NCBI RefSeq assembly: GCF_030696805.1
Contig: NZ_JAUYRO010000053.1
Coordinates: 62,001 to 126,000 of the forward strand
Source: Methyloversatilis sp.
GTDB lineage: Bacteria > Pseudomonadota > Gammaproteobacteria > Burkholderiales > Rhodocyclaceae
Direction of reading: 5' to 3'
DNA length: 64,000 bases
Below the pieces are notes generated by a model. It saw nothing but the letters and a program-made list of their open reading frames with translations. It searched no databases and was not told where the DNA came from. Both the position numbers and the translations under genes were made by a program. How positions within the stretch are numbered: position 1 is the first letter of the stretch; the number at the start of each line of letters is the position of its first letter. Below, in pieces: positions 40,630 through 49,531 of this stretch.

Positions 40630-41391
40630 CTAGAACACATTCTTCCACTCCCGCAGAACCGCGAATACCTCGACCGGAGTATTCAACGTGCGGCCCGCGT
40701 GTGCTTCGGCGGCGCGGATGATTGCGGCTTCGCGTACCCGCAGGAAGGGGTTGGTGGCCAGTTCTTCGGCCAGTGCGAACGGCACACTGGGCTGGCCGTC
40801 CGCCCTGAGCTTGGCGACGCGCCGCTTGCGGGCGATCAGTGCCTGATTGTCCGGTTCGACTGCGAGTGCGAAGCGCAGATTGGATTCCGTATATTCGTGC
40901 GCGCAGTAGATACGCGTGTGCAGCGGCAGCGAGGCGATGCGTGAAAGCGAGTGCCACATCTGCTCGGCGGTGCCTTCGAACAGCCGGCCGCATCCGGCGG
41001 CGAACAGGGTGTCGCCGCAGAAAAGCGCATCGCCGCCATACCAGGCGATGTGGCTGCGCGTGTGGCCGGGCACTTCGAGCACGCTGAGGCCAACGCCCAG
41101 CCAGGGCAGGTCGATGCGCCGGCCCTCCGCCACGCGCTCGGTCACGTCGGAGATGCGCTCGTCTGCCGGGCCATATACGCGGGCACCGCTGTGGCGCACC
41201 AGTTCGGCAACGCCGCCGATGTGGTCGCTGTGGTGATGGGTGAGCAGGATCGTGTCGAGCGTGAGGTGGTGCCGGTCAAGTGCGGCGAGCACCGGTGTGG
41301 CGTCACCCGGGTCGACTGCCAGCGCGCGCGTTCCGTTTGCGACCAACCAAAGATAATTGTCGCCAAACGCGGGTATCGGATATATCTTCAT
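40630..41391 (-). CDS. gloB: Hydroxyacylglutathione hydrolase (glyoxalase II)
   Basis: A 253-residue metallo-beta-lactamase-fold enzyme. It hydrolyses S-lactoylglutathione to D-lactate and glutathione in methylglyoxal detoxification. The metal motif THHHSDH is at 51-57, with further ligands in VPGHTRSH, FCGDTLFAAGCGR and YCAHEYTESN. The glutathione-binding tail ends REWKNVF. ATG 41391 is the start of homology. It is divergent from the methyltransferase/rnhA/dnaQ group. Confidence 0.95.
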   Translation of the reverse strand: MKIYPIPAFGDNYLWLVANGTRALAVDPGDATPVLAALDRHHLTLDTILLTHHHSDHIGGVAELVRHSGARVYGPADERISDVTERVAEGRRIDLPWLGVGLSVLEVPGHTRSHIAWYGGDALFCGDTLFAAGCGRLFEGTAEQMWHSLSRIASLPLHTRIYCAHEYTESNLRFALAVEPDNQALIARKRRVAKLRADGQPSVPFALAEELATNPFLRVREAAIIRAAEAHAGRTLNTPVEVFAVLREWKNVF

Positions 41392-41468
41392 CCGCCCGAT
41401 TCTGGCGTGAGGCTGAAGCAATGACAATGCGTCTGCCTCACGCGTGACGATTCACCGCCCCGTAAAAC

Positions 41469-42215
41469 ATGTCGATTCCCGGTTTGCACGAATGGCTGGA
41501 TACCCCGCAGGGACAGTACGTCCAGCGCTGGGAGCATGCACAGGTCGACGAGATGGTGGCCGACGTGTTCGGTTACAACGCGGTACAGATCGGCCTGCTG
41601 CAGCACGACTACCTGCGCGCCAACCGGATGCCGTTCAAGCTGTACAGCGACGATGCGCGCCCCGGTCCGATGCCGGCGCTGGTGTGCGACCCGGTGCATC
41701 TTCCGTTTCCGGCCACCAGCGTCGATCTGGTGGTGCTGCCGCATGTACTTGAATTCGCCGCTGACCCGCACGCCGTATTGCGCGAGGTCGAGCGCGTGCT
41801 GGTGCCCGAAGGTCAGGTGCTGGTGACCGGCTTCAACCCGTTCAGCCTGTGGGGCGCACGCCGCCGCCTGCAGGAACGCGAGCCCTTTCCGTGGAATGGC
41901 GACTGGCTGTCGGTGCCGCGCCTGCGCGACTGGTTCAAGCTGCTCAGCCTGGACACGCAGGCCGGCTGTTTCGGCTGCTACCGCCCGCCGGTGCGCAGCG
42001 AAAAATGGCTGGCGCGCTGGAGTTTCATCGAATCCGCCGGTGACCGCTGGTGGCCCTTTCTGGGTGGCACCTACGTGCTGCAGGGGGTCAAGCGGGTGCA
42101 TGGCATGCGCCTCATTACGCCGAAATGGAGCGACCGCCGCGCCGCCGCGCGGGCCGTCGCCAGCGTCGGCAGCGCCAATCGCAACACCGTGCCGGACCGC
42201 AAGTTCGGCACCTGA
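41469..42215 (+). CDS. SAM-dependent methyltransferase next to rnhA
   Basis: A 248-residue protein with a class I methyltransferase-like core ([36 protein letters not shown]). The usual glycine-rich motif I is not evident, so activity is uncertain. It ends VPDRKFGT. The arrangement gloB-(divergent)-this gene-rnhA-dnaQ recurs in Betaproteobacteria. Substrate unknown. Confidence 0.8.
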   Translation: MSIPGLHEWLDTPQGQYVQRWEHAQVDEMVADVFGYNAVQIGLLQHDYLRANRMPFKLYSDDARPGPMPALVCDPVHLPFPATSVDLVVLPHVLEFAADPHAVLREVERVLVPEGQVLVTGFNPFSLWGARRRLQEREPFPWNGDWLSVPRLRDWFKLLSLDTQAGCFGCYRPPVRSEKWLARWSFIESAGDRWWPFLGGTYVLQGVKRVHGMRLITPKWSDRRAAARAVASVGSANRNTVPDRKFGT

Positions 42216-42229
42216 ACCTGGAGCAAACC

Positions 42230-42667
42230 TTGGACGACGTGATTATCTACACCGACGGTGCCTGCAGCGGCAACCCGGGCCCGGGCGGCTGGGGCGCACT
42301 GCTCAAATCCGGGGCCGTGGAGCGCGAACTGTCGGGCGGCGAGCGCGCGACAACGAACAACCGCATGGAACTGATGGCGGTGATCGAGGCGCTCAACGCA
42401 CTGAAGAAGCCGGTGCGCGCCGTGGTCTATACCGATTCGCAATATGTGCAGAAGGGCATCAGCGAGTGGATACATGGCTGGAAGCGCAAGGGCTGGAGAA
42501 CGGCGGGTGGCGATCCGGTCAAGAACGTCGACCTTTGGCAGGCGCTTGACGCGGCGGCGCGCGTGCATGAAGTCGAATGGAAATGGGTCAAGGGCCACGC
42601 CGGCCACCCGGAAAACGAACGCGTCGACCGGCTCGCGCGCGACGCGATTCCTGTGCGCGGCGCGTAA
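42230..42667 (+). CDS. rnhA: Ribonuclease HI
   Basis: I start at TTG 42230, which has GGAG six bases upstream; the alternative GTG 42239 lacks spacing. The product has 145 residues, the typical RNase HI length. Catalytic segments are [42 protein letters not shown] and [18 protein letters not shown]. It removes RNA from RNA-DNA hybrids such as primers. It precedes dnaQ. Confidence 0.95.
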   Translation: MDDVIIYTDGACSGNPGPGGWGALLKSGAVERELSGGERATTNNRMELMAVIEALNALKKPVRAVVYTDSQYVQKGISEWIHGWKRKGWRTAGGDPVKNVDLWQALDAAARVHEVEWKWVKGHAGHPENERVDRLARDAIPVRGA

Positions 42668-42731
42668 GCGTGACGGCTGGCTGTAGAATGCGCGGCGCTG
42701 CAGTCCGACCTGTTTCCAGACTTCCCTTCCA

Positions 42732-43451
42732 ATGAAACGCCAGATCATCCTCGACACCGAAACGACCGGGCTGGAATGGCAGAACGGCGACCGGCTGATC
42801 GAGATCGGCTGCGTCGAAATGGTGGGTCGCAAGCGTACCGGCCGGCAACTGCACCGCTTCGTCAATCCGGAGCGCGAGGTGCCGGAAGGGGCCGTCGCCA
42901 TTCACGGCATCACGACCGAGTTTCTCGCCGACAAGCCGAAATTCCGCGATGTGGCAGCGGAGTTCGTCGATTTCGTGCGCGACGCCGAACTGGTCATTCA
43001 CAACGCCGCATTCGACGTCGGTTTCATCGACAACGAACTGAACCTGATCGGGCTGCCGCTGCTGCGCACCATCACCAGCGGCCCGCCGATCGACACCGTG
43101 CGCATGGCGCGCGACATGTTCCCCGGCAAGCGCGCCAATCTCGATGCGCTGTGCGAGCGCTTCGGCATCGACAATACGCATCGCGAGTTCCACGGCGCGC
43201 TGCGCGACGCCGAACTGCTGGTCGAGGTGTATCTGGCGATGACGCGTGGTCAGGAAAGCCTGATCATCGATCTCGAACCGGATGCCGCAACGGTGCGCAG
43301 TGCCGGGCCGACGCGCGTTTCCGGTGCATTGCGCCGCGTGCGGGCGAGCGACGCTGAGCGGGCCGAACATGAACGCGTGCTGGCGGAGATCGACAAGGCC
43401 AGCGGCGGCGCCACGGTATGGCGCGCCATCGAGCCGGTCGCGCCGGCATGA
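42732..43451 (+). CDS. dnaQ: DNA polymerase III epsilon subunit (proofreading exonuclease)
   Basis: A 239-residue DEDDh exonuclease. Exo I is ILDTETTGLE with the two acidic residues, Exo II is VIHNAAFDVGFIDNEL, and Exo III is HREFHGALRDAELL. It proofreads during chromosome replication. The last 60 residues carry the polymerase contact and are variable. It lies 64 bases after rnhA, an old partner arrangement. Confidence 0.95.
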   Translation: MKRQIILDTETTGLEWQNGDRLIEIGCVEMVGRKRTGRQLHRFVNPEREVPEGAVAIHGITTEFLADKPKFRDVAAEFVDFVRDAELVIHNAAFDVGFIDNELNLIGLPLLRTITSGPPIDTVRMARDMFPGKRANLDALCERFGIDNTHREFHGALRDAELLVEVYLAMTRGQESLIIDLEPDAATVRSAGPTRVSGALRRVRASDAERAEHERVLAEIDKASGGATVWRAIEPVAPA

Positions 43452-43585
43452 ACATCGGGTCTGCCGGTACGTACCGCCAGACCCTGCCGGGGCAGGTTTC
43501 TTGCTTCGGCCATTCCACATTTCCGGACGCTGCGCCAACCCGGCACTGACGTCCGGCGATGCATAACCATGACAGGAGATCCCGA

Positions 43586-44620
43586 ATGAGTGCGCACAAA
43601 ATCCCCGCCACCCTGATACCCGGCGACGGTATCGGCCCCGAAATCATGGACGCCGCGCTGGCTGCGCTGGATGCCGTCGGTGCGCCATTCGAGTGGGATA
43701 CCCAGCCGGCCGGCATGGGCGCGCTCAAGACGCATGGTGATCCGCTGCCGGAGGCGACGCTGGAAAGCATCCGCCGCACCCGGCTCGGCCTGAAGGGCCC
43801 GCTGGAAACACCGGTCGGTGGCGGCTTCCGCTCGATCAACGTGCGCCTGCGCGAGGCTTTCAAGCTGTACGCCAACATCCGTCCGGCGCGCACGCTGATC
43901 CCGGGCGGCCGCTACGACAACATCGATCTCATCGTCTGCCGCGAAAACCTCGAAGGCCTGTACATGGGCTATGAGCACTTCATCCCGATCGAGGGCGACC
44001 CGCACGCGGTGGCCATGTCGACCGGCGTGAACACCCGTCAGGGCGCGCGCCACATTCTCGAATACGCGTTCGAACACGCCATCGCCCTCGGCCGCAAGAA
44101 GGTGACCGTGGTGCACAAGGCCAACATCATGAAGGCGCTGACCGGCATCTTCCTGGAGACCGCCGAACAGATGTACGAAGAGCGTTACAAGGGCCGCATC
44201 CAGTTCGAACAGGTCATCGTCGACGCCTGCTGCATGAAGCTGGTGATGAATCCGTGGCAGTTCGACGTGCTGGTGACCACCAACCTGTTCGGCGACATCC
44301 TGTCCGACCTGACCGCCGGTCTGGTCGGTGGTCTGGGCATGGCGCCGGGCTCGAACATCGGCGCCGACGCGGCGATTTTCGAAGCGGTACATGGATCGGC
44401 ACCCGACATCACAGGCAAGGGCATCGCCAACCCCACTGCATTGGTACTGGCGTCCGCGCTGATGCTCGACCACGTGAAACTGCAGGACATGGGTGACCGC
44501 ATCCGCAAGGCGGTGTCGGATACGCTGAACATCGACAACGTGCGCACCGGCGATCTCGGCGGCAAGGCGACGACGAAGCAATACACCGACGCCCTGGTCG
44601 CGCGCATCCGCAACAGCTGA
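43586..44620 (+). CDS. Isocitrate dehydrogenase (NAD-type)
   Basis: From ATG 43586 (AGGAG seven bases upstream) a 344-residue enzyme. It converts isocitrate to 2-oxoglutarate. The family opening TLIPGDGIGPEI, substrate loop SINVRLREAFKLYANIRP, YDNIDLIVCRENLEG and NLFGDILSDLTAGLVGG are all present. The short length and sequence suit the NAD-dependent, homo-oligomeric class rather than the large NADP-IDH. 3-isopropylmalate dehydrogenase is a related alternative, but the loop and ending favour IDH. Confidence 0.88.
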   Translation: MSAHKIPATLIPGDGIGPEIMDAALAALDAVGAPFEWDTQPAGMGALKTHGDPLPEATLESIRRTRLGLKGPLETPVGGGFRSINVRLREAFKLYANIRPARTLIPGGRYDNIDLIVCRENLEGLYMGYEHFIPIEGDPHAVAMSTGVNTRQGARHILEYAFEHAIALGRKKVTVVHKANIMKALTGIFLETAEQMYEERYKGRIQFEQVIVDACCMKLVMNPWQFDVLVTTNLFGDILSDLTAGLVGGLGMAPGSNIGADAAIFEAVHGSAPDITGKGIANPTALVLASALMLDHVKLQDMGDRIRKAVSDTLNIDNVRTGDLGGKATTKQYTDALVARIRNS

Positions 44621-44640
44621 TCGCGGTCGGGGCTGTCGCG

Positions 44641-44735
44641 GTAGCGGCGTCCTCGCTGCAATAGGCATGGCGGCGGTTCCCTTGGCGCGCGGCCGCCTCG
44701 CCGCTCCCACAGGGGCTCCTCCCACAGGGGCTCCC
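44641..44735. repeat. Degenerate REP-like palindrome
   Basis: GTAGCGGCGTCCTCGC on the left faces GGCCGCCTCGCCGCTCCCAC on the right, and a second CTCCCACAGGGGCT box follows. The pairing is imperfect. It lies between the converging isocitrate dehydrogenase and cytochrome genes. Confidence 0.65.
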
Positions 44736-44827
44736 TGTTCCCACTCAACTGCGCTCACCACAAGGCCGCGCAGATCCCGGATGAAACGGCGAACGCTCCC
44801 GCAGTCATGGCCCGTGGGGCCATGCAC

Positions 44828-46111
44828 TCAGCGCAGATTGCCGCGGTAGCGCTGCACATCGATCACGCTGACCGGGCTTGCGGCATTGCTCCAGCTGCCG
44901 CGGATGTGTGACACGACGAGCGCGATGTCCTCGTCGCTCAGACTGGCGGCGAACGGGGGCATGCCGAATGGACGCGGATTGCCCTGCGTGGCGGGCGCGA
45001 AGCCGCCACCGAGCACGATGCGCAGCGGATTGGCCGGCGGGTCCAGCGTCACCGCGCGGTTGCCGTCGAGCGCCGGATAGATGGGGCCGGATCCTTCGCC
45101 CTGCTCGCCGTGGCAATTCGCGCAGTGGTCGGCATACAGCCGTGCGGCGCGGGCGCGCTGCGCGTCGTCCAGCGTGATAGCCCGGCCGGTCGCTGGCGCA
45201 GAAGGCGCCGCAGGCAACGCCTGCAGATAGGTCGCCATCGCGTCCAGATCGCTGGCGGACAGATATTGCGTGCTGCCGTACACCACCTCGGCCATCGGCC
45301 CGGCGACCGAGGCGTCGTGCGTGATGCCGTCGCGCAGCAGCGCGATGACGTCGTCTCGTTCCCAGCCCTGAACGCCCGCCTCATGCGGTGAGCCCAGCGA
45401 CGGCGCATACCAGTTCTGGCCTGCCATCAGCCCGCCAGCCAGCTTGTCCGCGTCTTCGCTGGCGCCCAGCGCGTTGCGCGGTGCGTGGCACGCGCTGCAA
45501 TGGCCGAGCCCCTGAACAAGGTAGGCGCCGCGGTTCCAGGCTGCGGACTGTGACGCGTCAGCCTGGAATACCGCCGGTTTGAAATAGAGCGCCCGCCAGA
45601 CGGCCAGTGCGGTCTGCGAGTCGTACGGGAAACGCAGCACATGCGGCCGGCTGGCTTGCTGTGTCGCGGGCAGCGTCTGCAGATAGGCCCACAACGCATC
45701 CGAATCTTCGCGCGTGACATGGGTGTAGCTCGTGTAGGGAAAGGCCGGATAGAGCAGTCGGCCATCGCGCGAGCGTCCTTCGTGCAGCGCCCGCCAGAAA
45801 TCGGTGGCTGTCCAGCGGCCCAGACCGGTGTCGGGGTCGGGGGTGAGATTGCTGGTGTAGAAGGTGCCGAACGTGGTGTCGATGGCGCGCCCGCCGGCCC
45901 ATGGCGTGCCGCCGCGTGCGCTGTGGCACGCCATGCAGTTGCCGGCGCGCGCCAGATACTCGCCGCGTGCGACGAGTTCAGCCGGTGGTGCAGCGACGCG
46001 GGATGCGTTGGCAATCGCGGGCGTGTCCGGACCGGGGTTATGGCGGGTCGACCACCAGACCAGTGCTGCCAGCAGCGCGACGAGCGGAACGATCAATACG
46101 ACGCGCTTCAT
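44828..46111 (-). CDS. Tri-haem cytochrome c (alcohol dehydrogenase cytochrome-subunit type)
   Basis: From ATG 46111 the protein has 427 residues. A membrane anchor or signal (VVLIVPLVALLAALVWW) is followed by three c-type haem sites: CMACH, CSACH and CANCH. This three-domain form resembles the cytochrome subunit of membrane quinohaemoprotein alcohol/aldehyde or gluconate dehydrogenases. The dehydrogenase subunit is not next to it, so the electron donor is unclear. It overlaps the stop of the upstream cytochrome gene by four bases. Confidence 0.88.
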   Translation of the reverse strand: MKRVVLIVPLVALLAALVWWSTRHNPGPDTPAIANASRVAAPPAELVARGEYLARAGNCMACHSARGGTPWAGGRAIDTTFGTFYTSNLTPDPDTGLGRWTATDFWRALHEGRSRDGRLLYPAFPYTSYTHVTREDSDALWAYLQTLPATQQASRPHVLRFPYDSQTALAVWRALYFKPAVFQADASQSAAWNRGAYLVQGLGHCSACHAPRNALGASEDADKLAGGLMAGQNWYAPSLGSPHEAGVQGWERDDVIALLRDGITHDASVAGPMAEVVYGSTQYLSASDLDAMATYLQALPAAPSAPATGRAITLDDAQRARAARLYADHCANCHGEQGEGSGPIYPALDGNRAVTLDPPANPLRIVLGGGFAPATQGNPRPFGMPPFAASLSDEDIALVVSHIRGSWSNAASPVSVIDVQRYRGNLR

Positions 46112-46857
46112 CGTGCGGCTCCTCCCGCCGTCTGCGAGGCTGGCACGCCACCGCAGCGCAGCGGCAGGTCGCGCGCCGGCATGGCAGCGGGTCTGGCGCC
46201 GGCCGGCACTGTCTGTGCGGCCAGCCATTGCGATACCGCGCTGATGTCGACTGCGCTCAGCTGCTTGACGATCTGTGCCATGCAGTCTGGTGTGTGTGCC
46301 TGGCGGATGCCGCTTTTCCAGGCGCTCAGCTGGGCGGCCAGATAGTCGCGCGGCAGGCCGATCAGGCCTGGAATCGCGGGCGCTACGCCCATCAATGCGT
46401 CACCGTGGCAGCTGGCACAGGCAGGAAGATCGCGCGCTGCGTCGCCCTTGCGCACGAGTTCTTCGCCGCGGGTGAGCGCCGCGTTGGGGCCGGTGGCACG
46501 CACGGCCGGGTAGGGCAGGTCGAGCGCGGCGAAGTGGTCGGCCATGTCGCGCAGGTAGTCGTCACCGAGCGTCTGCAGCAGTTCGGACATCAAGGGGTAC
46601 TGGCGGCGACCGTCGCGGAAGTTCAGCAACTGGTTGTGCAGATAGCCTGCCGGCTTGCCGGCGATGCGCGGGTAGTAGCCGTCCGGGCCGGCGCGACCTT
46701 CGGCGCCGTGACAGCCGGTACAGGCGAGCACGCGCTGCGCCATCGTGTCTTCGACGAGGGGCGCAGCGAGTGCCGAAAAAGAGAAAAGCGCGCAGCAGGT
46801 GAGCAGCAGGCGCTGCATCGGCAGACGGAAAGGGCGGGATTCAAACAGACGTTTCAT
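46108..46857 (-). CDS. Di-haem cytochrome c (c4-like)
   Basis: A 249-residue periplasmic protein with a signal peptide (LLLTCCALFSFSALA) and two haem motifs, CTGCH and CASCH, in two similar halves. Phrases such as YPRIAGKPAGYLHNQLLNFRDG are typical of cytochrome c4-type proteins. It probably shuttles electrons with the adjoining tri-haem cytochrome. Histidines are near both sites; the second axial Met ligands are likely MSELL and MAQIV regions. Start chosen at ATG 46857, where homology begins. Confidence 0.88.
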   Translation of the reverse strand: MKRLFESRPFRLPMQRLLLTCCALFSFSALAAPLVEDTMAQRVLACTGCHGAEGRAGPDGYYPRIAGKPAGYLHNQLLNFRDGRRQYPLMSELLQTLGDDYLRDMADHFAALDLPYPAVRATGPNAALTRGEELVRKGDAARDLPACASCHGDALMGVAPAIPGLIGLPRDYLAAQLSAWKSGIRQAHTPDCMAQIVKQLSAVDISAVSQWLAAQTVPAGARPAAMPARDLPLRCGGVPASQTAGGAAR

Positions 46858-46952
46858 CGGAGCGGGCCGAGCAGGCAGAAAGGAGGCGGATGATAAGGGC
46901 CACGCCCCGGCATGCACGGTTATGGTGCGATGCCGCGCCCCCGCGGTCGAGA

Positions 46953-47441
46953 TCAGAGCCGGCGGATCTTCTGCAGCAGCGCGCTCGTCGAGCGTTCGTG
47001 TTCGAAGGCGATCGACTCGACGCGACCGCCCCACGCCAGCACTTCACGCGCGCCGATGATGCGGTCGATCGGCCAGTCGCCGCCCTTGACCAGCACCTCG
47101 GGACGACAGGCAAGGATGAGGTCGAGCGGGGTGTCGGCGTCGAACCAGGTGACGAGGCTGACCGATTCCAGCGCCGCAATGACGGCTGCACGATCTGTCA
47201 GCGGATTGACCGGGCGGTCATCGCCCTTGCCCAGCCGACGTACCGACGCATCGGTGTTCAATGCCACGATCAGCGAGCCACCGAGCGCACGCGCCTGTGC
47301 CAGGCAGGTCACGTGACCGCGATGCACGATATCGAAGCAGCCGTTGGTGAATACCCGAGGTCCGGGCAGATCGGCAGCGCGCGCCGACAGATCGGCCGGC
47401 GCGCACAGTTTGCCCTCAAAGGCCGGTGTGCCGCCGTGCAT
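46953..47441 (-). CDS. rfaE2: HldE C-terminal-type heptose 1-phosphate adenylyltransferase
   Basis: A 162-residue nucleotidyltransferase. FTNGCFDIVHRGHV carries the HxGH-type motif, and ALNTDASVRRLGKG, ERSTSALLQKIR match the ADP-heptose synthase adenylyltransferase domain. In many Betaproteobacteria the kinase and this domain are separate genes, as here. It makes ADP-D-glycero-beta-D-manno-heptose for LPS core. Its start overlaps the stop of the ferritin-like gene. Confidence 0.9.
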   Translation of the reverse strand: MHGGTPAFEGKLCAPADLSARAADLPGPRVFTNGCFDIVHRGHVTCLAQARALGGSLIVALNTDASVRRLGKGDDRPVNPLTDRAAVIAALESVSLVTWFDADTPLDLILACRPEVLVKGGDWPIDRIIGAREVLAWGGRVESIAFEHERSTSALLQKIRRL

Positions 47442-48271
47442 CAAGCTGCCGTGGCGAACTGCTTGCGGAAGCGGTTCAGGTCGCTGATGGACTTGAAGCT
47501 TTCACCGAACAGCGAACCGAGATTGCGCAGGATGCCGCCGATGACACGCGCTTCGCAGTCCTTGTCGAAGCGGATCTGCTGATCCAGCCAGTGTTCGAGC
47601 CAGTCAGGGTCGGGCAGGCGGGACTGTATGGTGTCGCGCGGGTAGAGCGCCTTGCTGACGTGCAGGTTGGTCGGGTGCAGCGGCTTGCCCGCACGCCCAC
47701 TGGCCGCCATCAGCATGCCGATCTTGGAAAATGCCGCGCGCGCCGTGTCGCCGGTGCGCTCGATGGCGCGCTTCATGTACTTCAGATAGGCGCCACCATG
47801 CCGTGCCTCGTCGCGCGACAGCAGCCCATAGATGTGCTTGATGACCGGCTCGGTGTGCCATTCCGACGCACGGCGATACCATTGGGTCAGCCGCACTTCG
47901 CCGCAAAAATGCAGCATCAGCGTTTCCAGTGCCGGTGCGGGATCGAACTCGAAGCGTACTTCGTGCAGTTCCTGCTCGGTCGGTGACAGGTCGGGCCGGA
48001 AGCGGCGCAGGTATTCGAGCAGCACCAGCGAATGCTTCTGTTCCTCGTAGAACCACACCGACATGAAGGCGCAGAAGTCGGAATCGTCGCGGTTGTCGCG
48101 CAGGAACATTTCGGTTGCCGGCAGCGCGGACCACTCGGTGATGGCATTCATCTTGATGGTCAGCGCCTGTTCGTCCGACAGCCGCGACGCGTCGAAACCG
48201 TCCCAAGGCACGTCTTTGTCCATGTCCCAGCGGGCGGATTCAAGTGACTTGAACAGTTCAGGGTAGAGCAT
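47441..48271 (-). CDS. Ferritin-like diiron protein
   Basis: A 276-residue helical protein with diiron-ligand motifs: VWFYEEQKHSLVLLEYL (Glu-x-x-His), then CGEVRLTQWYRRASEW and SRDEARHGGAYLKYM (E-x-x-H second half). This is the pattern of ferritin-like diiron carboxylate proteins near acyl-ACP desaturases. Both EXXH elements seem present. Its substrate is unknown. It lies upstream of rfaE2 and overlaps it, an odd pairing. Confidence 0.8.
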   Translation of the reverse strand: MLYPELFKSLESARWDMDKDVPWDGFDASRLSDEQALTIKMNAITEWSALPATEMFLRDNRDDSDFCAFMSVWFYEEQKHSLVLLEYLRRFRPDLSPTEQELHEVRFEFDPAPALETLMLHFCGEVRLTQWYRRASEWHTEPVIKHIYGLLSRDEARHGGAYLKYMKRAIERTGDTARAAFSKIGMLMAASGRAGKPLHPTNLHVSKALYPRDTIQSRLPDPDWLEHWLDQQIRFDKDCEARVIGGILRNLGSLFGESFKSISDLNRFRKQFATAA

Positions 48272-48487
48272 GGGCGGGCTCCTCGGGAAAACGCCATTTT
48301 ACGCGAGCACAAGTCAGCATGATGAATGCTGTACGTGTACGACCGGTGAGATCAAACCACGTTCAGCGCGTTGAGGATGGATGAAATAGACGGACGAATG
48401 GGCCGTTATCGAGCTGGCGGGGCGTGCTCGGTGCATATTTCAGGAGAAATTCCCGGCCGGTTAGCGCGCGCCGGGTAAGTGCGGAAC

Positions 48488-49438
48488 TCAGTTGAGGGGC
48501 GTGGTCGGCGAATCCGGCAGCCGGGCCGCGCGCCACTCGGCCAGTGTGTCGGGCACGCTGCGGATGGCGCCGATCACCGATACGCCCGGGATGCTCGCCA
48601 GTCGCTCGTGCGCACCCGCGCCGCCGACCCAGATGTCCACGGTGTCCGGCAGTGATTCACGCAGGGTACGAACGCCGGCGAGTGCCTGGCGCAGCGGATA
48701 GGCAGCGCTGAAGGAGAGCGCCACGATGTCGGCCGCCGAGGTCAAGGCCGATGCGCGGATGTCGGTCAGTGGCATGCGGGGCCCGAGCGAACAGCACTGC
48801 GCGCCTTCAGACGCAAGCATCACCTCCACCATCAGCAGGCCGAGGCCATGTTCCTCTTCCGGCAGTGTGGTCAGCAACACGCGCGGCGGCGTGGCCGGCC
48901 GGGTGTAGCTGGCAAGGGCACCGCGCAGGAAGCTCTGCACCTGCTCGGTGTAGAAATGTTCTTCGGGTACGCCCAGTTCGCCGCGTATCCAGGCTTCGCC
49001 GATAACCACGTTGAGCGGTGCGACAAGACCCGAAACCAGTCCCTGCAGACCTCTTTCGAGCAAGCTGCGCTGAAACAGGTCGCGCAGTGCGGGCACATCG
49101 TGCCGTCGTATCGCTGCCAGTACGTCGTCGGTCGGTACGCCGCCATCCGGTGCGACCGGCACACCTGTGCCGCGCTCAGCTTCGACAATCCGCTGCAGTT
49201 CCGCCTCGCTGGCGGCCAGCAGCTTGCCTGGCCGCCAGCCCTGATCCAGCAATCTGCGGATCAGGCGCAACCGATTGACGTCTTCGGGCGTATACAAACG
49301 CTCGCCAGATTCATCGCGGGCAGGCTGGGGAAATCCATAGCGTCTCTCCCACACGCGCAGCGTATCTTTGGGAAGGCCTGTTTCGCGTTCGACGGCGCTG
49401 ATCGTCATTCGACCGGAGCCGTTGGCATCATGTTTCAT
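48488..49438 (-). CDS. litR: B12-dependent photoreceptor regulator, LitR/CarH-like MerR
   Basis: A 316-residue protein with a MerR-type helix-turn-helix (residues 11-70: ISAVERETGLPKDTLRVWER), a helical linker and a cobalamin-binding region. The light-sensing helical motif W150-x9-E160-H161 (WIRGELGVPEEH) matches the Wx9EH motif of CarH. E195-x-H197-x-x-G200 (EEHGLG) is the B12-binding signature with the lower axial His. Both match the adenosylcobalamin photoreceptors CarH and LitR, where dark tetramers bind operators and light releases them. It is divergent from the operon at 49532, with the -35/-10 region between. A light-repressor role is inferred. Confidence 0.9.
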   Translation of the reverse strand: MKHDANGSGRMTISAVERETGLPKDTLRVWERRYGFPQPARDESGERLYTPEDVNRLRLIRRLLDQGWRPGKLLAASEAELQRIVEAERGTGVPVAPDGGVPTDDVLAAIRRHDVPALRDLFQRSLLERGLQGLVSGLVAPLNVVIGEAWIRGELGVPEEHFYTEQVQSFLRGALASYTRPATPPRVLLTTLPEEEHGLGLLMVEVMLASEGAQCCSLGPRMPLTDIRASALTSAADIVALSFSAAYPLRQALAGVRTLRESLPDTVDIWVGGAGAHERLASIPGVSVIGAIRSVPDTLAEWRAARLPDSPTTPLN

Positions 49439-49439
49439 A

Positions 49440-49452
49440 TTGTCCTGGACAA
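49440..49452. promoter_or_regulatory. litR: Palindromic operator O1 (candidate LitR site)
   Basis: TTGTCCTGGACAA, a perfect 13-base palindrome centred at 49446. It lies just before the -35 hexamer of the divergent operon and directly upstream of the litR start codon. Same core as O2. Confidence 0.8.
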
Positions 49453-49456
49453 ACCA

Positions 49457-49485
49457 TTGACACGACGTTCAATGCGCCCTAGATT
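49457..49485 (+). promoter_or_regulatory. Promoter of the lit operon
   Basis: TTGACA at 49457-49462, a perfect -35, and TAGATT at 49480-49485 as -10 are separated by 17 bases. The start would be near 49492, ahead of operator O2. Confidence 0.7.
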
Positions 49486-49500
49486 AAGAGCGACAGATAG

Positions 49501-49517
49501 TTTTGTCCAGGACAAAA
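49501..49517. promoter_or_regulatory. litR: Palindromic operator O2 (candidate LitR site)
   Basis: TTTTGTCCAGGACAAAA, a perfect 17-base palindrome centred at 49509 and 63 bases from the centre of O1. It lies just after the predicted transcription start and 15 bases before the ATG at 49532. Confidence 0.8.
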
Positions 49518-49531
49518 TAGGGGAGTCAGTC

